Source of the DNA: Streptomyces glomeratus
Lineage (GTDB): Bacteria > Actinomycetota > Actinomycetes > Streptomycetales > Streptomycetaceae
Direction: 5' to 3'
DNA length: 64,000 nt
Assembly: GCF_021462825.1 (NCBI RefSeq)
Contig: NZ_JAKEEB010000010.1
Span: forward strand, 124,001 to 188,000
The stretch's first letter is position 1. The number at the start of each line of letters is the position of its first letter. Under the pieces are notes generated by a model. The model did not search any database. It was not told the origin of the DNA and saw nothing but the letters and a program-made list of their open reading frames with translations. The translations under genes and the position numbers were made by a program. Positions 7,020-16,553 of this stretch are shown here, piece after piece.

Positions 7020-9914
7020 TCAGCGGCGCTTGCGCCGGGTTTGGCGTTGCCCTGCTTTGCGTGACGCCAGTAGCTTCTGGGCTTCGTGTGGCTTGCCCGC
7101 GGCATTCAACGTCCTGACGAGGGTCTCGGTCACGGCCTCGGTGAAGGGGTGGTCCGGGCCGAGGACGCGACGGCTTCGGGTCCGTGTGTCTTTCAGGAGC
7201 CGTACTGCCGCTGCGTGTTCTCGGAGGTTGTTCAAGGTCAGCGCGAGATCGCGAGCGGAGCGCAGGACCTTGGGGTGGTCCGCGCCGAGGAGGGCGCGGC
7301 GGCGTTCGAGAACGAACTCGCTCAGGCGGCGGGCCTCGGCGTACTCCGTGAGGTTGTGCAGGGTGCCGGCGAGACCGTGCGCGGAGTCGAGGGTGTCGGG
7401 GTGGTTCTCGCCGAGGACGGCGCGGCGGCGTTCGAGGGTGTCCTCATGGGTGCGGCGGGCCTCGGCGTACTTCCCCAGGTTGTCCAGGGTGGTAGCGAGG
7501 CCGTAGGCGGAGTCCAGGGTGTCGGGGTGGTTGTCGCCGTGAAGGGCGCGCCGGCGTTTGAGGATGTCCTCGCTCATGCGGCGGGCCACGGTGTACTCCC
7601 TCAGGGAACACAGCGTAGCGGCGAGGCGGTGCGCGGCATCGAGGGTGTCAGGGTGGTTTTCGCCAAGGAGGGCGCGGCGGCGTTCGAGGATGTCCTCGCA
7701 CATACGGCGGGCCTCCGCGTAGTCCTCCATGGCGTGCAGCGCGGTGGCGAGGCTGCTGGACGCGCCCAGGGTGGCGGGGTGGTCCTCACCGAAGAGGGCG
7801 CGCCAGCGTTCGAGGACGTCCTCGCACATACGGCGGGCCACGGCGTACTCCCCGAGGCTGTAGAGGCTGCCACCGAGATTCTGGGCGGAGCGGAGGGTGT
7901 CGGGGTGGTTCTCGCCGAGGACGACGCGGCGGCGTTCCAGGACCTCCTCGCTCATACGGTGGGATTCGGCGTATTGGCCGAGGTGGGCCAGGGTGGCGGC
8001 CAGGTCGTTCGCGGAGTGGAGCGTGTCGGGGTGGTTCTCGCCGAGGACGGCGCGGCGGCGCCCAAGGGTGTCCTCCTGCAGTCGGCGGCTCTCGGCGTAC
8101 TCCCCAAGGTCGCTCAAGGCGTGGGAGAGGTACTGGGCGCTCGACAGGGTGTCCTCGTGGTCGTCGCCGAGAGTGCCGGTCCAGGTGCGGTGGAGGGCCG
8201 CGGCCAGATCGCGGGCGGCGCGCGGTTGTCCGCTCTCGATGAGGTAGCGGGCGGATTGGATCAGCGCGGGGCGCAGCAGCGGCTGGTCGGCGGTGCTGTG
8301 TATCCGCGCCGTGAGGTGCGAGGTCAGGGCCGCCCAACGGGGCCAGGTGGTCGGGGTGTCGGGGTCGTCCGGCGTGGCGGTCGCGAGGATCGTGGTGACG
8401 TCATCCTCCGCCGCGGTGGCGTCGGCCTCGCCGGACCGGTCCCGGACGATGGCCTGGGTCAGCCGGTGGATCTGGAAGGTTTCGTGGTCGACGCGGGCGA
8501 GTCCGTACCGGGCCAGTGGCTGGAGCGCGGCCTGGGGCCACATGAAGTCGTCCGGGTCGACCGTGATGGTGGCCAGTTGGTCGCGTACGGCTTCCAGCCA
8601 GGCGAGGGGAATGGGGTCGGGTCCGAAGAAGGCGCCGAGTCGCAGCAGCAGGGCCGCGTCCGGGCGTTCGGCCGCCAGGCCGGTGGTGGCGATGTCCACG
8701 GCGGCGGCGAGCGGCGCCGGATAGCCGTGCGGGCCGCCGTTGGCCATCAGCTTGGCGGTCTTGTCGGTGAGCAACGTGCGATAGCGATCCACGGTCATGC
8801 CGCTCGTGATCACTCCGGCCGCCTGCGCCAGGGCAAGGGGCAGGTCGCCGAGGTCGTCCGCGAGACCGTCGGCCTGCTCCGGGGCGATGCCGGGGACTCG
8901 CGTGGTGAGGTAGGCCAGAGCGTCGCTGCGCGGGAACACACCCAGGTTCAGGGTGTGGACGCGATCGTTCCAGCCGGGGTTGCGCGAGGTGATCAGTACA
9001 TGGCCGGGGCCGCTGGGGATCAGCGTCTCGAAGTCCCGGGGATCGTCGGCGTTGTCGAGGATGATCAGCCATCTGTCCTGGGTGCGCAGGTGTTCCAGCA
9101 GGGTGCGCGCATTGTGTTCGGCGCCTGCGTCGGGCTTGGCGATATCCAGCCGGGCGGCCAGTTCGGTATACCGGATGAGGATCTGGTCGGCCTGCTCGGC
9201 GTCGATCCACCAGACGGTGTCGTACTGGCTGGCGAAGCGGTGGGCGTACTCGAGGGCGATCTGTGACTTTCCGATGCCGCCCAGGCCTTGCAGAGCCTGG
9301 ACGACGGCCCGTCGACCGCTCAGCAGACCGTCGCGGACCTGGGCGAGTTGGGCCTGGCGCCCGGTGAAGTGGGGGTTGCGGTCCGGAACGTTCCACACCT
9401 GCGGCAGACCCGCGCCGCTGGGCAGCCGGGGACGTCGGCTGCCGGTGCCCGCCGGGGAGGAGGGCGCGGTTGTGGCAGCGCCCGGGAAGCCGGGCTCCAC
9501 CAGCGGGCCGTCGGGCCCGTCGACGGCGTTCAGAAGTGCGGCGACGGCGGCCTGCTCGTCCAGGCCGTGCAGGTCCTTGCGGATGACGGCGCTCAGGATG
9601 TCGGGGACGTCGGCGGCCGCGAGGGGTTCGATCGTCAGAGGGATCAACCGCTCCCGACGGGCGACGACCGAGGTCCACTCCTCACGGGTCCACCGGGCGC
9701 GGTCGAAGTAGTTGTTGGAGAACAGCGCCACCACCGCGGTGGCACGCTCCAGGGCGTCGTTCATCCGCTCGATGAAGTTGTCGCCGGTCCGCCAGTCCCA
9801 CACGTCCAGCTCCACGCGGTGACCGGCGTCCCTCAGATGCCACGCCACCCACTCCGCCCAGGCCTGGTCCGGCCCCGCGTAACTGACGAAGACCGACTCC
9901 GCTGCTGCGGCCAT
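7020..9914 (-). CDS. TIR / NB-ARC / TPR STAND protein
   Basis: A 964-residue protein. Residues about 6-135 are a TIR_2 domain (FVSYAGPDQAWAEWVAWHL, then WDWRTGDNF; the alphaC helix WTREEW keeps the Glu used by NADase TIRs, E78/E79). An NB-ARC ATPase follows (about 185-500) with P-loop GGLGGIGKS (about 210), Walker B WLIILDNADD (about 280), LITSRN, LPLAL and the HRLTQ winged-helix motif (about 482). From about 579 there are some nine 42-residue kinesin-light-chain-type TPRs (GENHPDTL...LGEYAEARR). This architecture occurs in bacterial innate-immunity sensors, where ligand binding by repeats drives TIR NAD+ cleavage, and in FxSxx-COOH peptide loci. No radical-SAM gene is nearby, so a defence or signalling role is the better inference. 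A divergent small gene lies across a short promoter region. Confidence 0.88.
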   Translation of the reverse strand: MAAAAESVFVSYAGPDQAWAEWVAWHLRDAGHRVELDVWDWRTGDNFIERMNDALERATAVVALFSNNYFDRARWTREEWTSVVARRERLIPLTIEPLAAADVPDILSAVIRKDLHGLDEQAAVAALLNAVDGPDGPLVEPGFPGAATTAPSSPAGTGSRRPRLPSGAGLPQVWNVPDRNPHFTGRQAQLAQVRDGLLSGRRAVVQALQGLGGIGKSQIALEYAHRFASQYDTVWWIDAEQADQILIRYTELAARLDIAKPDAGAEHNARTLLEHLRTQDRWLIILDNADDPRDFETLIPSGPGHVLITSRNPGWNDRVHTLNLGVFPRSDALAYLTTRVPGIAPEQADGLADDLGDLPLALAQAAGVITSGMTVDRYRTLLTDKTAKLMANGGPHGYPAPLAAAVDIATTGLAAERPDAALLLRLGAFFGPDPIPLAWLEAVRDQLATITVDPDDFMWPQAALQPLARYGLARVDHETFQIHRLTQAIVRDRSGEADATAAEDDVTTILATATPDDPDTPTTWPRWAALTSHLTARIHSTADQPLLRPALIQSARYLIESGQPRAARDLAAALHRTWTGTLGDDHEDTLSSAQYLSHALSDLGEYAESRRLQEDTLGRRRAVLGENHPDTLHSANDLAATLAHLGQYAESHRMSEEVLERRRVVLGENHPDTLRSAQNLGGSLYSLGEYAVARRMCEDVLERWRALFGEDHPATLGASSSLATALHAMEDYAEARRMCEDILERRRALLGENHPDTLDAAHRLAATLCSLREYTVARRMSEDILKRRRALHGDNHPDTLDSAYGLATTLDNLGKYAEARRTHEDTLERRRAVLGENHPDTLDSAHGLAGTLHNLTEYAEARRLSEFVLERRRALLGADHPKVLRSARDLALTLNNLREHAAAVRLLKDTRTRSRRVLGPDHPFTEAVTETLVRTLNAAGKPHEAQKLLASRKAGQRQTRRKRR
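7141..8190. repeat. 126-bp in-frame tandem repeats (TPR array)
   Basis: The motif GTGTCGGGGTGGTTCTCGCC and close variants recur at 7393, 7519, 7645, 7771, 7897, 8023 and 8149, exactly 126 bp (42 codons) apart. Each unit encodes one TPR of the STAND protein. High nucleotide identity over several units suggests recent duplication or homogenisation, so repeat number may vary between strains and may be miscounted in short-read assemblies. Confidence 0.9.
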
Positions 9915-9990
9915 CTCTGCCCCCCACTGCCCCGGACGTCACCCCTGACAGGACGTCATACACATGATCCGCCCTATACGGTGGCCATCG

Positions 9991-10014
9991 GGTGCGAATC
10001 CTCGAGATCGCACC
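9991..10014. promoter_or_regulatory. Dyad in the divergent promoter region of the TIR gene
   Basis: GGTGCGA and TCGCACC form a perfect 7-bp inverted repeat with a 10-nt spacer, between the divergent TIR-NB-ARC-TPR gene and the 179-aa gene. The same intergenic stretch holds two direct GGACGTCA copies (about 9935 and 9952). These are candidate operator elements shared by both genes. Confidence 0.4.
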
Positions 10015-10036
10015 GGCACGGGCGAGGGGGAGTGTC

Positions 10037-10576
10037 ATGGTGCGGGCGCCGAAGAGCGTGGATGTGAAGCTGAACCTGCGCGTGCTGGAGATCTCCGGCA
10101 CATGGGAGCCCAACGACGCCGAGCGGCGGGCCGCCTGGGAGCTGTACGTCGAGCTGGTGACCCGCGTCTCGGTGGTGCCGCTTCGGGAGAACGACGGGCT
10201 CCTGCGAGAGGCCCTGAGCAGCCTGTACTCCCTGTTCGTCACGACCCGGGAGGTGCTGCGCACATACGGCCCCGAGGTCGCCGAGCCCAAGAGGAACGGC
10301 CAGTACAACTTCGGCTATCTGGCCGTCGCCATGCTCAACTACGGCCTTCGCCCGCTGCTCGCCGACTGGCATCCCACCCTGGAGGACTGGGAGACCCGCC
10401 GCCCCGCCGACCGCTCACGCCGCGACCACGAACAGGCCTGGGACCGCGCCGGCGAACTGCGCACGGCGCTGCGTGACACCCGCGGCATCCTCACCGCCTA
10501 CGCCGACCTCCTCGCCGGCGCCTGCGGCGTCCCCAACCTCCTGGCGGCCGTCCCCGCGGCGGAGCCCGCGCCCTGA
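10037..10576 (+). CDS. Unrecognised 179-aa helical protein, divergent partner of the TIR gene
   Basis: I do not recognise a named family. The protein is soluble and probably mostly alpha-helical, without signal peptide or membrane segment. Notable features are an N-terminal beta-like stretch (DVKLNLRVLEISGTWEPND), an aromatic-rich middle (YNFGYLAVAMLNYGLRPLL, then WHPTLEDWE) and a final long helix with an Ala-rich tail. ATG 10037 has GAGGGGGA six nt upstream; the in-frame region above it has no SD. It is divergently arranged with the TIR/NB-ARC/TPR gene across about 120 nt that carry a dyad, suggesting co-regulation and perhaps a role as partner or regulator in the same system. That role is inference. 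Confidence 0.75.
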   Translation: MVRAPKSVDVKLNLRVLEISGTWEPNDAERRAAWELYVELVTRVSVVPLRENDGLLREALSSLYSLFVTTREVLRTYGPEVAEPKRNGQYNFGYLAVAMLNYGLRPLLADWHPTLEDWETRRPADRSRRDHEQAWDRAGELRTALRDTRGILTAYADLLAGACGVPNLLAAVPAAEPAP

Positions 10577-10668
10577 GCCGCTCGGTGGCGGACACGGCCG
10601 CCCGGATAGTGATCACGCCGTGACCCGCGCGTACTCCGCTCGGAAACCTTGATCACTACGGTTTCACC

Positions 10669-11484
10669 GTGCCGATGAACGATGATGTGCCCAGGGATCA
10701 CGCCGGGCCGGACGACGACAAGTGGAATGTGGTGCTTGACGAGGATTTCGTCCGGGGTGCCACGCTGAGGGAAGCACCTGCTCCTGCTCGTAAGCGCGTA
10801 TGGCCCTGGTATGCCGCGTCGGCTGTCGTGGTAGCCGCAGCGGCCTTCCTCGTTGCGAGGTACACGGGTTCGTCGTCCGACGAGGCCGCCGCACCCAAGC
10901 CGACGGCCTCCGCCCCCGCGTCGACGGCTCCCGCCCCCGCTTCCGGAGCCCCGGCGAAGTCCGCCGGCTCAGCCCGGCCGATGATCCCGCCGGCCGAGGC
11001 CTTCCCGGCTCATGTGTCGGCGGGTACCGGCGGAACCTTCACCAAGCTGGGCGCGGCCGTGCTGAAGTCCTGCACCGAGCCCGATTCGGTGGGGCCGTCC
11101 CTGGCCGCCGACATAACCGCCGGCAAGGGGTGCGTCGGTGAGGAGATCGCCCTCTACAAGGACACGCACAACAACCAGTTCAATCTGGCCGTTTTCACGA
11201 TGAAGGACCCTCGGGACACGGTGAAGCTGGTGACCCGGCTGTCCATGGCCTTCGACGACTACGAGGTCGCTGCGCAAGCTCCGCCGCCCGGTTCCGGCCT
11301 GCCGACGCTGCCGGCCGACAGCGGAATGGTGCAGTCCTTCACCGGGCAGGGCCGGGCGATGGTGGTGGGGCTGGCCCAGTGGTCGGACGGCCGAACCCGT
11401 GACTACCAGCAGCTCGTCGACCGCCTGTCACCGCTGCTCAAGCAGGTCTCGAAGAACGTCGCCCACTACGAGATCGGGAACTGA
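10669..11484 (+). CDS. Single-pass membrane-anchored protein, unknown function
   Basis: About 271 residues. An acidic cytoplasmic N-terminus (residues 1-45) precedes one membrane helix (WPWYAASAVVVAAAAFLVARY, about 45-65). An Ala/Pro/Ser linker and an extracytoplasmic domain of about 160 residues with two Cys (SCTEPDS and GKGCVGEE) that may form a disulphide follow. The type II topology is common in actinobacterial envelope proteins of unknown role. GTG 10669 and ATG 10675 are both possible starts; no clear SD is present, so the message may have a very short leader. The gene follows the 179-aa gene by 92 nt, and a link to the TIR block is only positional. Confidence 0.8.
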   Translation: MPMNDDVPRDHAGPDDDKWNVVLDEDFVRGATLREAPAPARKRVWPWYAASAVVVAAAAFLVARYTGSSSDEAAAPKPTASAPASTAPAPASGAPAKSAGSARPMIPPAEAFPAHVSAGTGGTFTKLGAAVLKSCTEPDSVGPSLAADITAGKGCVGEEIALYKDTHNNQFNLAVFTMKDPRDTVKLVTRLSMAFDDYEVAAQAPPPGSGLPTLPADSGMVQSFTGQGRAMVVGLAQWSDGRTRDYQQLVDRLSPLLKQVSKNVAHYEIGN

Positions 11485-11883
11485 CCGCCGACTGCGTCTG
11501 CCCAGGACCGCCGACGGCGCCCGCCTCCGGGCAGGGGCCCCGGCGGCACAGGCGTCCACCTGGCAGTGGCGATCAGGCAAGACCCGGTCGCGTGTCGTTC
11601 CGCCGCCCGCGCGGCCATGTGCCGCCGCAGACCTTGACGGTGCCTTACGAGAGGGAGCCACGATCCCGCAGGCCACTGACGCCGCTGAAACCGCCGAACG
11701 AAGCGCAGCTGGGCGCGTGCCTGGGCGCGCGCTGCCTACGCCTCTCGTGGCCGCCGCTTCGATTCGCCGGGCTTCGAAGCCCGAAACGTTCCGGCCCCCT
11801 TCACGGCGCACCAGTGCGATCGTCACGGTCGCCACGATGGACCCGACCGCTAACGCAGTCAGCACCAGGTAGACCATCGTCAC
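11428..11883 (-). CDS. Possible small membrane protein with a TTA codon
   Basis: A strong SD (GAGGAGGGGG) precedes GTG 11883 and ATG 11877 on the minus strand, and the first 27 codons encode a convincing membrane helix (MVYLVLTALAVGSIVATVTIALVRR in outline). Third-position GC bias then fades and the frame overlaps the 3' end of the convergent gene, so the true product may be shorter or the 3' part decayed. Codon 11 is TTA, the rare leucine codon read by the bldA tRNA in Streptomyces. No family was recognised. The surrounding 11485-12149 otherwise shows no coding frame that I trust. Confidence 0.35.
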   Translation of the reverse strand: MTMVYLVLTALAVGSIVATVTIALVRREGGRNVSGFEARRIEAAATRGVGSARPGTRPAALRSAVSAASVACGIVAPSRKAPSRSAAAHGRAGGGTTRDRVLPDRHCQVDACAAGAPARRRAPSAVLGRRSRRSVPDLVVGDVLRDLLEQR

Positions 11884-12149
11884 CCCCTCCTCGTCTCAGA
11901 CCGCGCCGCGCGATCTGACGCCCCGGCACCGATCACCAGAGACTGCCGGGATGCGTACCCATCGGCCACCGCAGCAGAAACGGGGAAGGGCGCCGACCTG
12001 CGGGGGATCGGCCGGCACCGGGATGGTGGAGGCACCGTCGACGTCTGCGGGCCCGCAGCGGTGTCTGCGGGGGTGAGACACCGCGGTCGGCCCCCAGGTC
12101 GCGCCGGAAGGGAACGTGCAGCCACGGGAGCCGTCGCACCCGCCGGCCG

Positions 12150-12917
12150 TCAGTAGCGGTGGCCGGGCCAGTGCGGATCCGTCCAGCGGTCCTCGCCGGT
12201 GAGTCCGAGCAGCCGTATCCGGTGCTGCAGATCCGCTGATACGCCCGACTGGCGGAGCCGCACCGCGGCATGGCTGAGGAGCCAGGCGACCAGTTCGGCG
12301 CGCATCTCTTCCTCGTCGTGTTCGTACCAGTCGACGCTCCACGGCAGACCGTCTCCCAGGAGCTCGTACTCCCATTCCGAGACCGCCTCGGCGAGACGTC
12401 GGTCGCTGAGGCACCCGGTCTGCCTCTCCCACTCGGCAAGCCAGGGGCCGAGCGATCCGGACGCCTCTGCACACATCACGAAGACCTGGTGCGCCGGGAC
12501 GACCGCATCCGGATCGGTGAGACTCTGCGCCCACCAGGCATGCAGAAACTCGCGTACCGGACCGGCCTGATCATCGGGCCACTGCTGCCAGCGGCCACGG
12601 GCGAAGGAGTATCCGGCCTCTTCCAGTCCGAACAGGGGCTCCGCGTGACCGGCGACCAGGACCCTGGCGAACTGCGGCAGAATGCGGCGCAGCACGGCCG
12701 CGTGGTCGGTCCAGTCGATGGCCTGCCAGGTCCGACGCAGGAGGTCCGGCTCCAGTTCCACGCCCGGCGTCTTGAGAAGGGAGAGCTCCTCCGAGCTGCC
12801 CCAGTGGCATTCGCAGTTGCTCTCGTCCGGATGTGCGGTCATGCCGCGGAAGGTGACAGCGAGGCTGTCCAGGGCGGCGCTGAGGCGGATGCGTGCGGGA
12901 TGGTCGGCGAGATGCAT
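12150..12917 (-). CDS. Conserved-looking unknown protein, 255 aa
   Basis: A soluble, Trp-rich protein with strong coding bias and no recognised domain. Near residue 35 a CECHWGS motif could bind metal (Cys-x-Cys-His). The middle contains RRTWQAIDWTDHAAVLRRILPQF and a tryptophan-rich helical part (HAWWAQSL, EWEYELLGDGLPW), and the end is LTGEDRWTDPHWPGHRY. There is no signal peptide or membrane helix. ATG 12917 starts it; an internal Met near residue 26 is an alternative. The gene stands alone on its strand between the possible small membrane gene and a 66-aa membrane protein, within the accessory-looking block. No function is proposed. Confidence 0.7.
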   Translation of the reverse strand: MHLADHPARIRLSAALDSLAVTFRGMTAHPDESNCECHWGSSEELSLLKTPGVELEPDLLRRTWQAIDWTDHAAVLRRILPQFARVLVAGHAEPLFGLEEAGYSFARGRWQQWPDDQAGPVREFLHAWWAQSLTDPDAVVPAHQVFVMCAEASGSLGPWLAEWERQTGCLSDRRLAEAVSEWEYELLGDGLPWSVDWYEHDEEEMRAELVAWLLSHAAVRLRQSGVSADLQHRIRLLGLTGEDRWTDPHWPGHRY

Positions 12918-13126
12918 GATGTACCCGGCCTTCGAGGACTCCGTACGGCTACCGCCAGCCGAAGATCGTCACTTTATCCGGCGAGGCGGGGCCCTGCACC
13001 CCGCCCCTACAGAGGCCGGGTCACCCCCAACGCACGAGCGCCCTCCCGGGCCGTCCTGGAGCCGTGGAAGGGCGCTCAACGGTGACCGACCTCGACAACT
13101 GCCGACAGCTCGGCGGCAGGTCGGGT

Positions 13127-13327
13127 TCACCAGGAGTGAGAGTGCGTTCGGCGACGTCCTAGGAGTCTCCGGATCAGCAGGAAAGCGCCCACGGCGATCA
13201 GGGCCAGTCCGGTAAGGATCAAGGTCGCCCCGAGGGCGATCAGAAAGGTCCCGATCAGGACCAGGAGTGCCCCGATGAGGACCAGGAGCGCCCCGATGAT
13301 GAAGAGAAAGATTGCGAGGACGGTCAC
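13127..13327 (-). CDS. 66-aa hydrophobic two-helix membrane protein
   Basis: GTG 13327 is preceded by AGGAGG at 6-nt spacing, a strong start; longer in-frame upstream sequence lacks one. The product is nearly all hydrophobic: residues 1-50 hold repeated GALLVLIGA-type units forming two membrane helices, followed by a basic, His-containing tail (RRLLGRRRTHSHSW). The DNA shows matching short repeats (GACCAGGAGYGCCCCGATGA). Such proteins are common in actinobacteria and of unknown function. Confidence 0.7.
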   Translation of the reverse strand: MTVLAIFLFIIGALLVLIGALLVLIGTFLIALGATLILTGLALIAVGAFLLIRRLLGRRRTHSHSW

Positions 13328-13725
13328 AACTGTCCTCCTGTTCTCCCTCCCGTTCTGGCTTCTTCCTCGCTCCCCTGCAAACACTCTGCTTCACATCGCC
13401 ACCGCTTGCCACGGCCGAGAGGCCGCATGGCTTGAGCCACCTCGACAGGCAGGACGCACCCGGGGGCCGTCTCCGCGCTGTCCGAGGCCGGTGAACGGCG
13501 ACCGACGGTGACAGTCGAATCACAGGTGCCGGCAGTGACGGGGCGCCCGTCGCGACACAGGCGGCAGAGTGCGTACGGCCGGCAGTGACGGACCGGCCAC
13601 CGCCGCCAGCAGCGAAGCCCCAGGTCAGGCGCCCCCGACCTAACGGGTTTCCGCTCAGGGGTGGCGGTCAGGCAAGATGGGGTGTATCTGCCCACTGCCA
13701 GATTCAAGCTGCCGGACGGTTTCTC
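13328..13725. other. Intergenic region upstream of ettA
   Basis: No trusted coding frame. A 14-bp direct repeat GCCGGCAGTGACGG occurs at 13528 and 13578, exactly 50 bp apart, and may mark regulator or polymerase contacts for ettA. No clear -10/-35 pair or RNA structure was recognised. Confidence 0.3.
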
Positions 13726-15390
<1,665 letters not shown>

Positions 15391-15392
15391 TC

Positions 15393-15803
15393 TTGCGCCA
15401 CCTTTACCGCTGCCCGCTGCGCTGGGCGGATATGGACGCATACGGCCACGTCAACAATGCGGTCTTCCTCCGCTATCTGGAGGAGGCCCGCATCGACTTC
15501 CTGCGTCGCCCGGACAGGCAGTTCCAGCAGGGGTCCGTGGTGGCGCGCCATGAGATCGAGTACAAGCGCCAGCTGGTCCACCGGCACGAGCCGGTGGACA
15601 TCGAGCTGTGGGTCACGGAGATCAGGGCGGCGTCCTTCACCCTCGCCTACGAGGTCAAGGACCCGGACCTGATCTACGTCCGGGCCTCCACCGTGGTCGT
15701 GCCGTTCGACTTCGAGCGGCAGCGGCCGCGCCGGATCACCGAGGACGAACGCGAGTTCCTCCTGGAGTACCTGGACGACAAGGAGGAGGCCGTCGCCGCA
15801 TGA
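15393..15803 (+). CDS. Acyl-CoA thioesterase (4HBT hotdog fold)
   Basis: A 136-residue single hotdog domain. The N-terminal motif RWADMDAYGHVNNAVFLRYLEEAR is the 4-hydroxybenzoyl-CoA thioesterase signature, with the catalytic Asp in DMDAYGH and helix Glu. The rest matches the usual five-strand sheet (EIEYKRQLVHRHEPVDIELWV). It probably hydrolyses an acyl-CoA; the substrate is unknown. TTG 15393 lies 2 nt after the ettA stop and the stop overlaps the next start (ATGA), so the three genes are translationally coupled. Confidence 0.88.
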   Translation: MRHLYRCPLRWADMDAYGHVNNAVFLRYLEEARIDFLRRPDRQFQQGSVVARHEIEYKRQLVHRHEPVDIELWVTEIRAASFTLAYEVKDPDLIYVRASTVVVPFDFERQRPRRITEDEREFLLEYLDDKEEAVAA

Positions 15804-16489
15804 CGGTGCTCCACCTCGCCGACGACGTGGAGGCGGCGGACCTCGCCGCCTTCCTGGCCCGGCTGCTCCGCTACGACCGCGGCGCCGCGGTGCGCCTTCA
15901 GGCGACCGGGACGACGCTGGCCGTGTTCGGGCGGCCGCCCTCCTTCGAGGTGCTCGTGATCCGGGCGGTGCGGCTCGCCAAGCCGTACGAGAACGGGCTT
16001 GAGGACGGGCTCGACGTGACGGTCTCGGCCGGGCAACTCCTGGAGTCGATCGCCGAGTCGGCGGCCACGGCCGTCGTGCCCGCCGCCGTCACCGGACCGC
16101 CGTGGGCCGGGGTCCTTCCGCCGCGCGGCGGCTGGCAGCAGGTGCCCGGACTGCCGGCGCCGGACGCGTTGCGGGCGACCGTGGCCGAGGCGGTGGCCGA
16201 GTTCCGCTCCCGTGTGGAGGAGTTGGCGCCCGAGCAGCGCACACGCACCGCACTCGACCGGGTCGGCCGGGACATCTGGTCCCGCACGGTGGGGAACACC
16301 GGCCTCCCGGTGCGGGCCGTGCATGCGGCGCAGTCACTCGGCTTTCTGCGGCCCGCGCCGCGGGCGCCCGGCGACGACGAACCGCCGGCCCTGTTCTCGT
16401 CGGGCGCGTGGCTCAGGCTGCGCACGCCCTACGGGTCGGTCGCCGTCCGCCGGGCGGGACTGGGAGCCCTGGACGTCAGCGTCCGCTGA
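15800..16489 (+). CDS. Conserved unknown protein in the ettA operon
   Basis: A 229-residue soluble protein. ATG 15800 overlaps the thioesterase stop by four bases, so translation is coupled. Visible parts are an N-terminal alpha/beta segment (LHLADDVEAADLAAFLARLL), a central region (GPPWAGVLPPRGGWQQVPGLPA), a helix with RVGRDIWSRTV and a C-terminal strand pair (WLRLRTPYGSVAVRR). No catalytic motif or named family was recognised. Conservation in this operon position across Streptomyces is my recollection, not tested. The stop codon lies inside a short tandem duplication. Confidence 0.8.
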   Translation: MTVLHLADDVEAADLAAFLARLLRYDRGAAVRLQATGTTLAVFGRPPSFEVLVIRAVRLAKPYENGLEDGLDVTVSAGQLLESIAESAATAVVPAAVTGPPWAGVLPPRGGWQQVPGLPAPDALRATVAEAVAEFRSRVEELAPEQRTRTALDRVGRDIWSRTVGNTGLPVRAVHAAQSLGFLRPAPRAPGDDEPPALFSSGAWLRLRTPYGSVAVRRAGLGALDVSVR

Positions 16490-16545
16490 CGGAGCCCGGC
16501 CGTCGGCGTGCGCAGACTGAGCCCCGGCCGTCGGCGTCCGCTGAC
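16480..16545. repeat. About 28-bp duplication, 2.4 copies
   Basis: Units beginning CGTCCGCTGAC, CGTGCGCAGAC and CGTCCGCTGAC, each followed (in the first two) by GGAGCCCGGCCGTCGG-like sequence, form an imperfect tandem repeat. The first copy contains the stop of the 229-aa gene; the rest fills the gap to the convergent globin gene. Confidence 0.6.
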
Positions 16546-16553
16546 CGGGTGCC

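Noticed and set aside
7086..9266. Long plus-strand reading frame opposite the TIR gene
   Set aside because: It is the mirror of the high-GC TPR/NB-ARC gene; it consists of low-complexity VG/EG runs and has no SD.
7020..9914. FxsT component of an FxSxx-COOH peptide maturation system
   Set aside because: The domain order is similar, but no radical-SAM maturase, FxsC protein or short peptide ending in FxSxx was seen within the window.
7020..13327. Prophage or integrative element
   Set aside because: No integrase, transposase, structural gene or flanking att repeat was found, so only an accessory-looking block is claimed.
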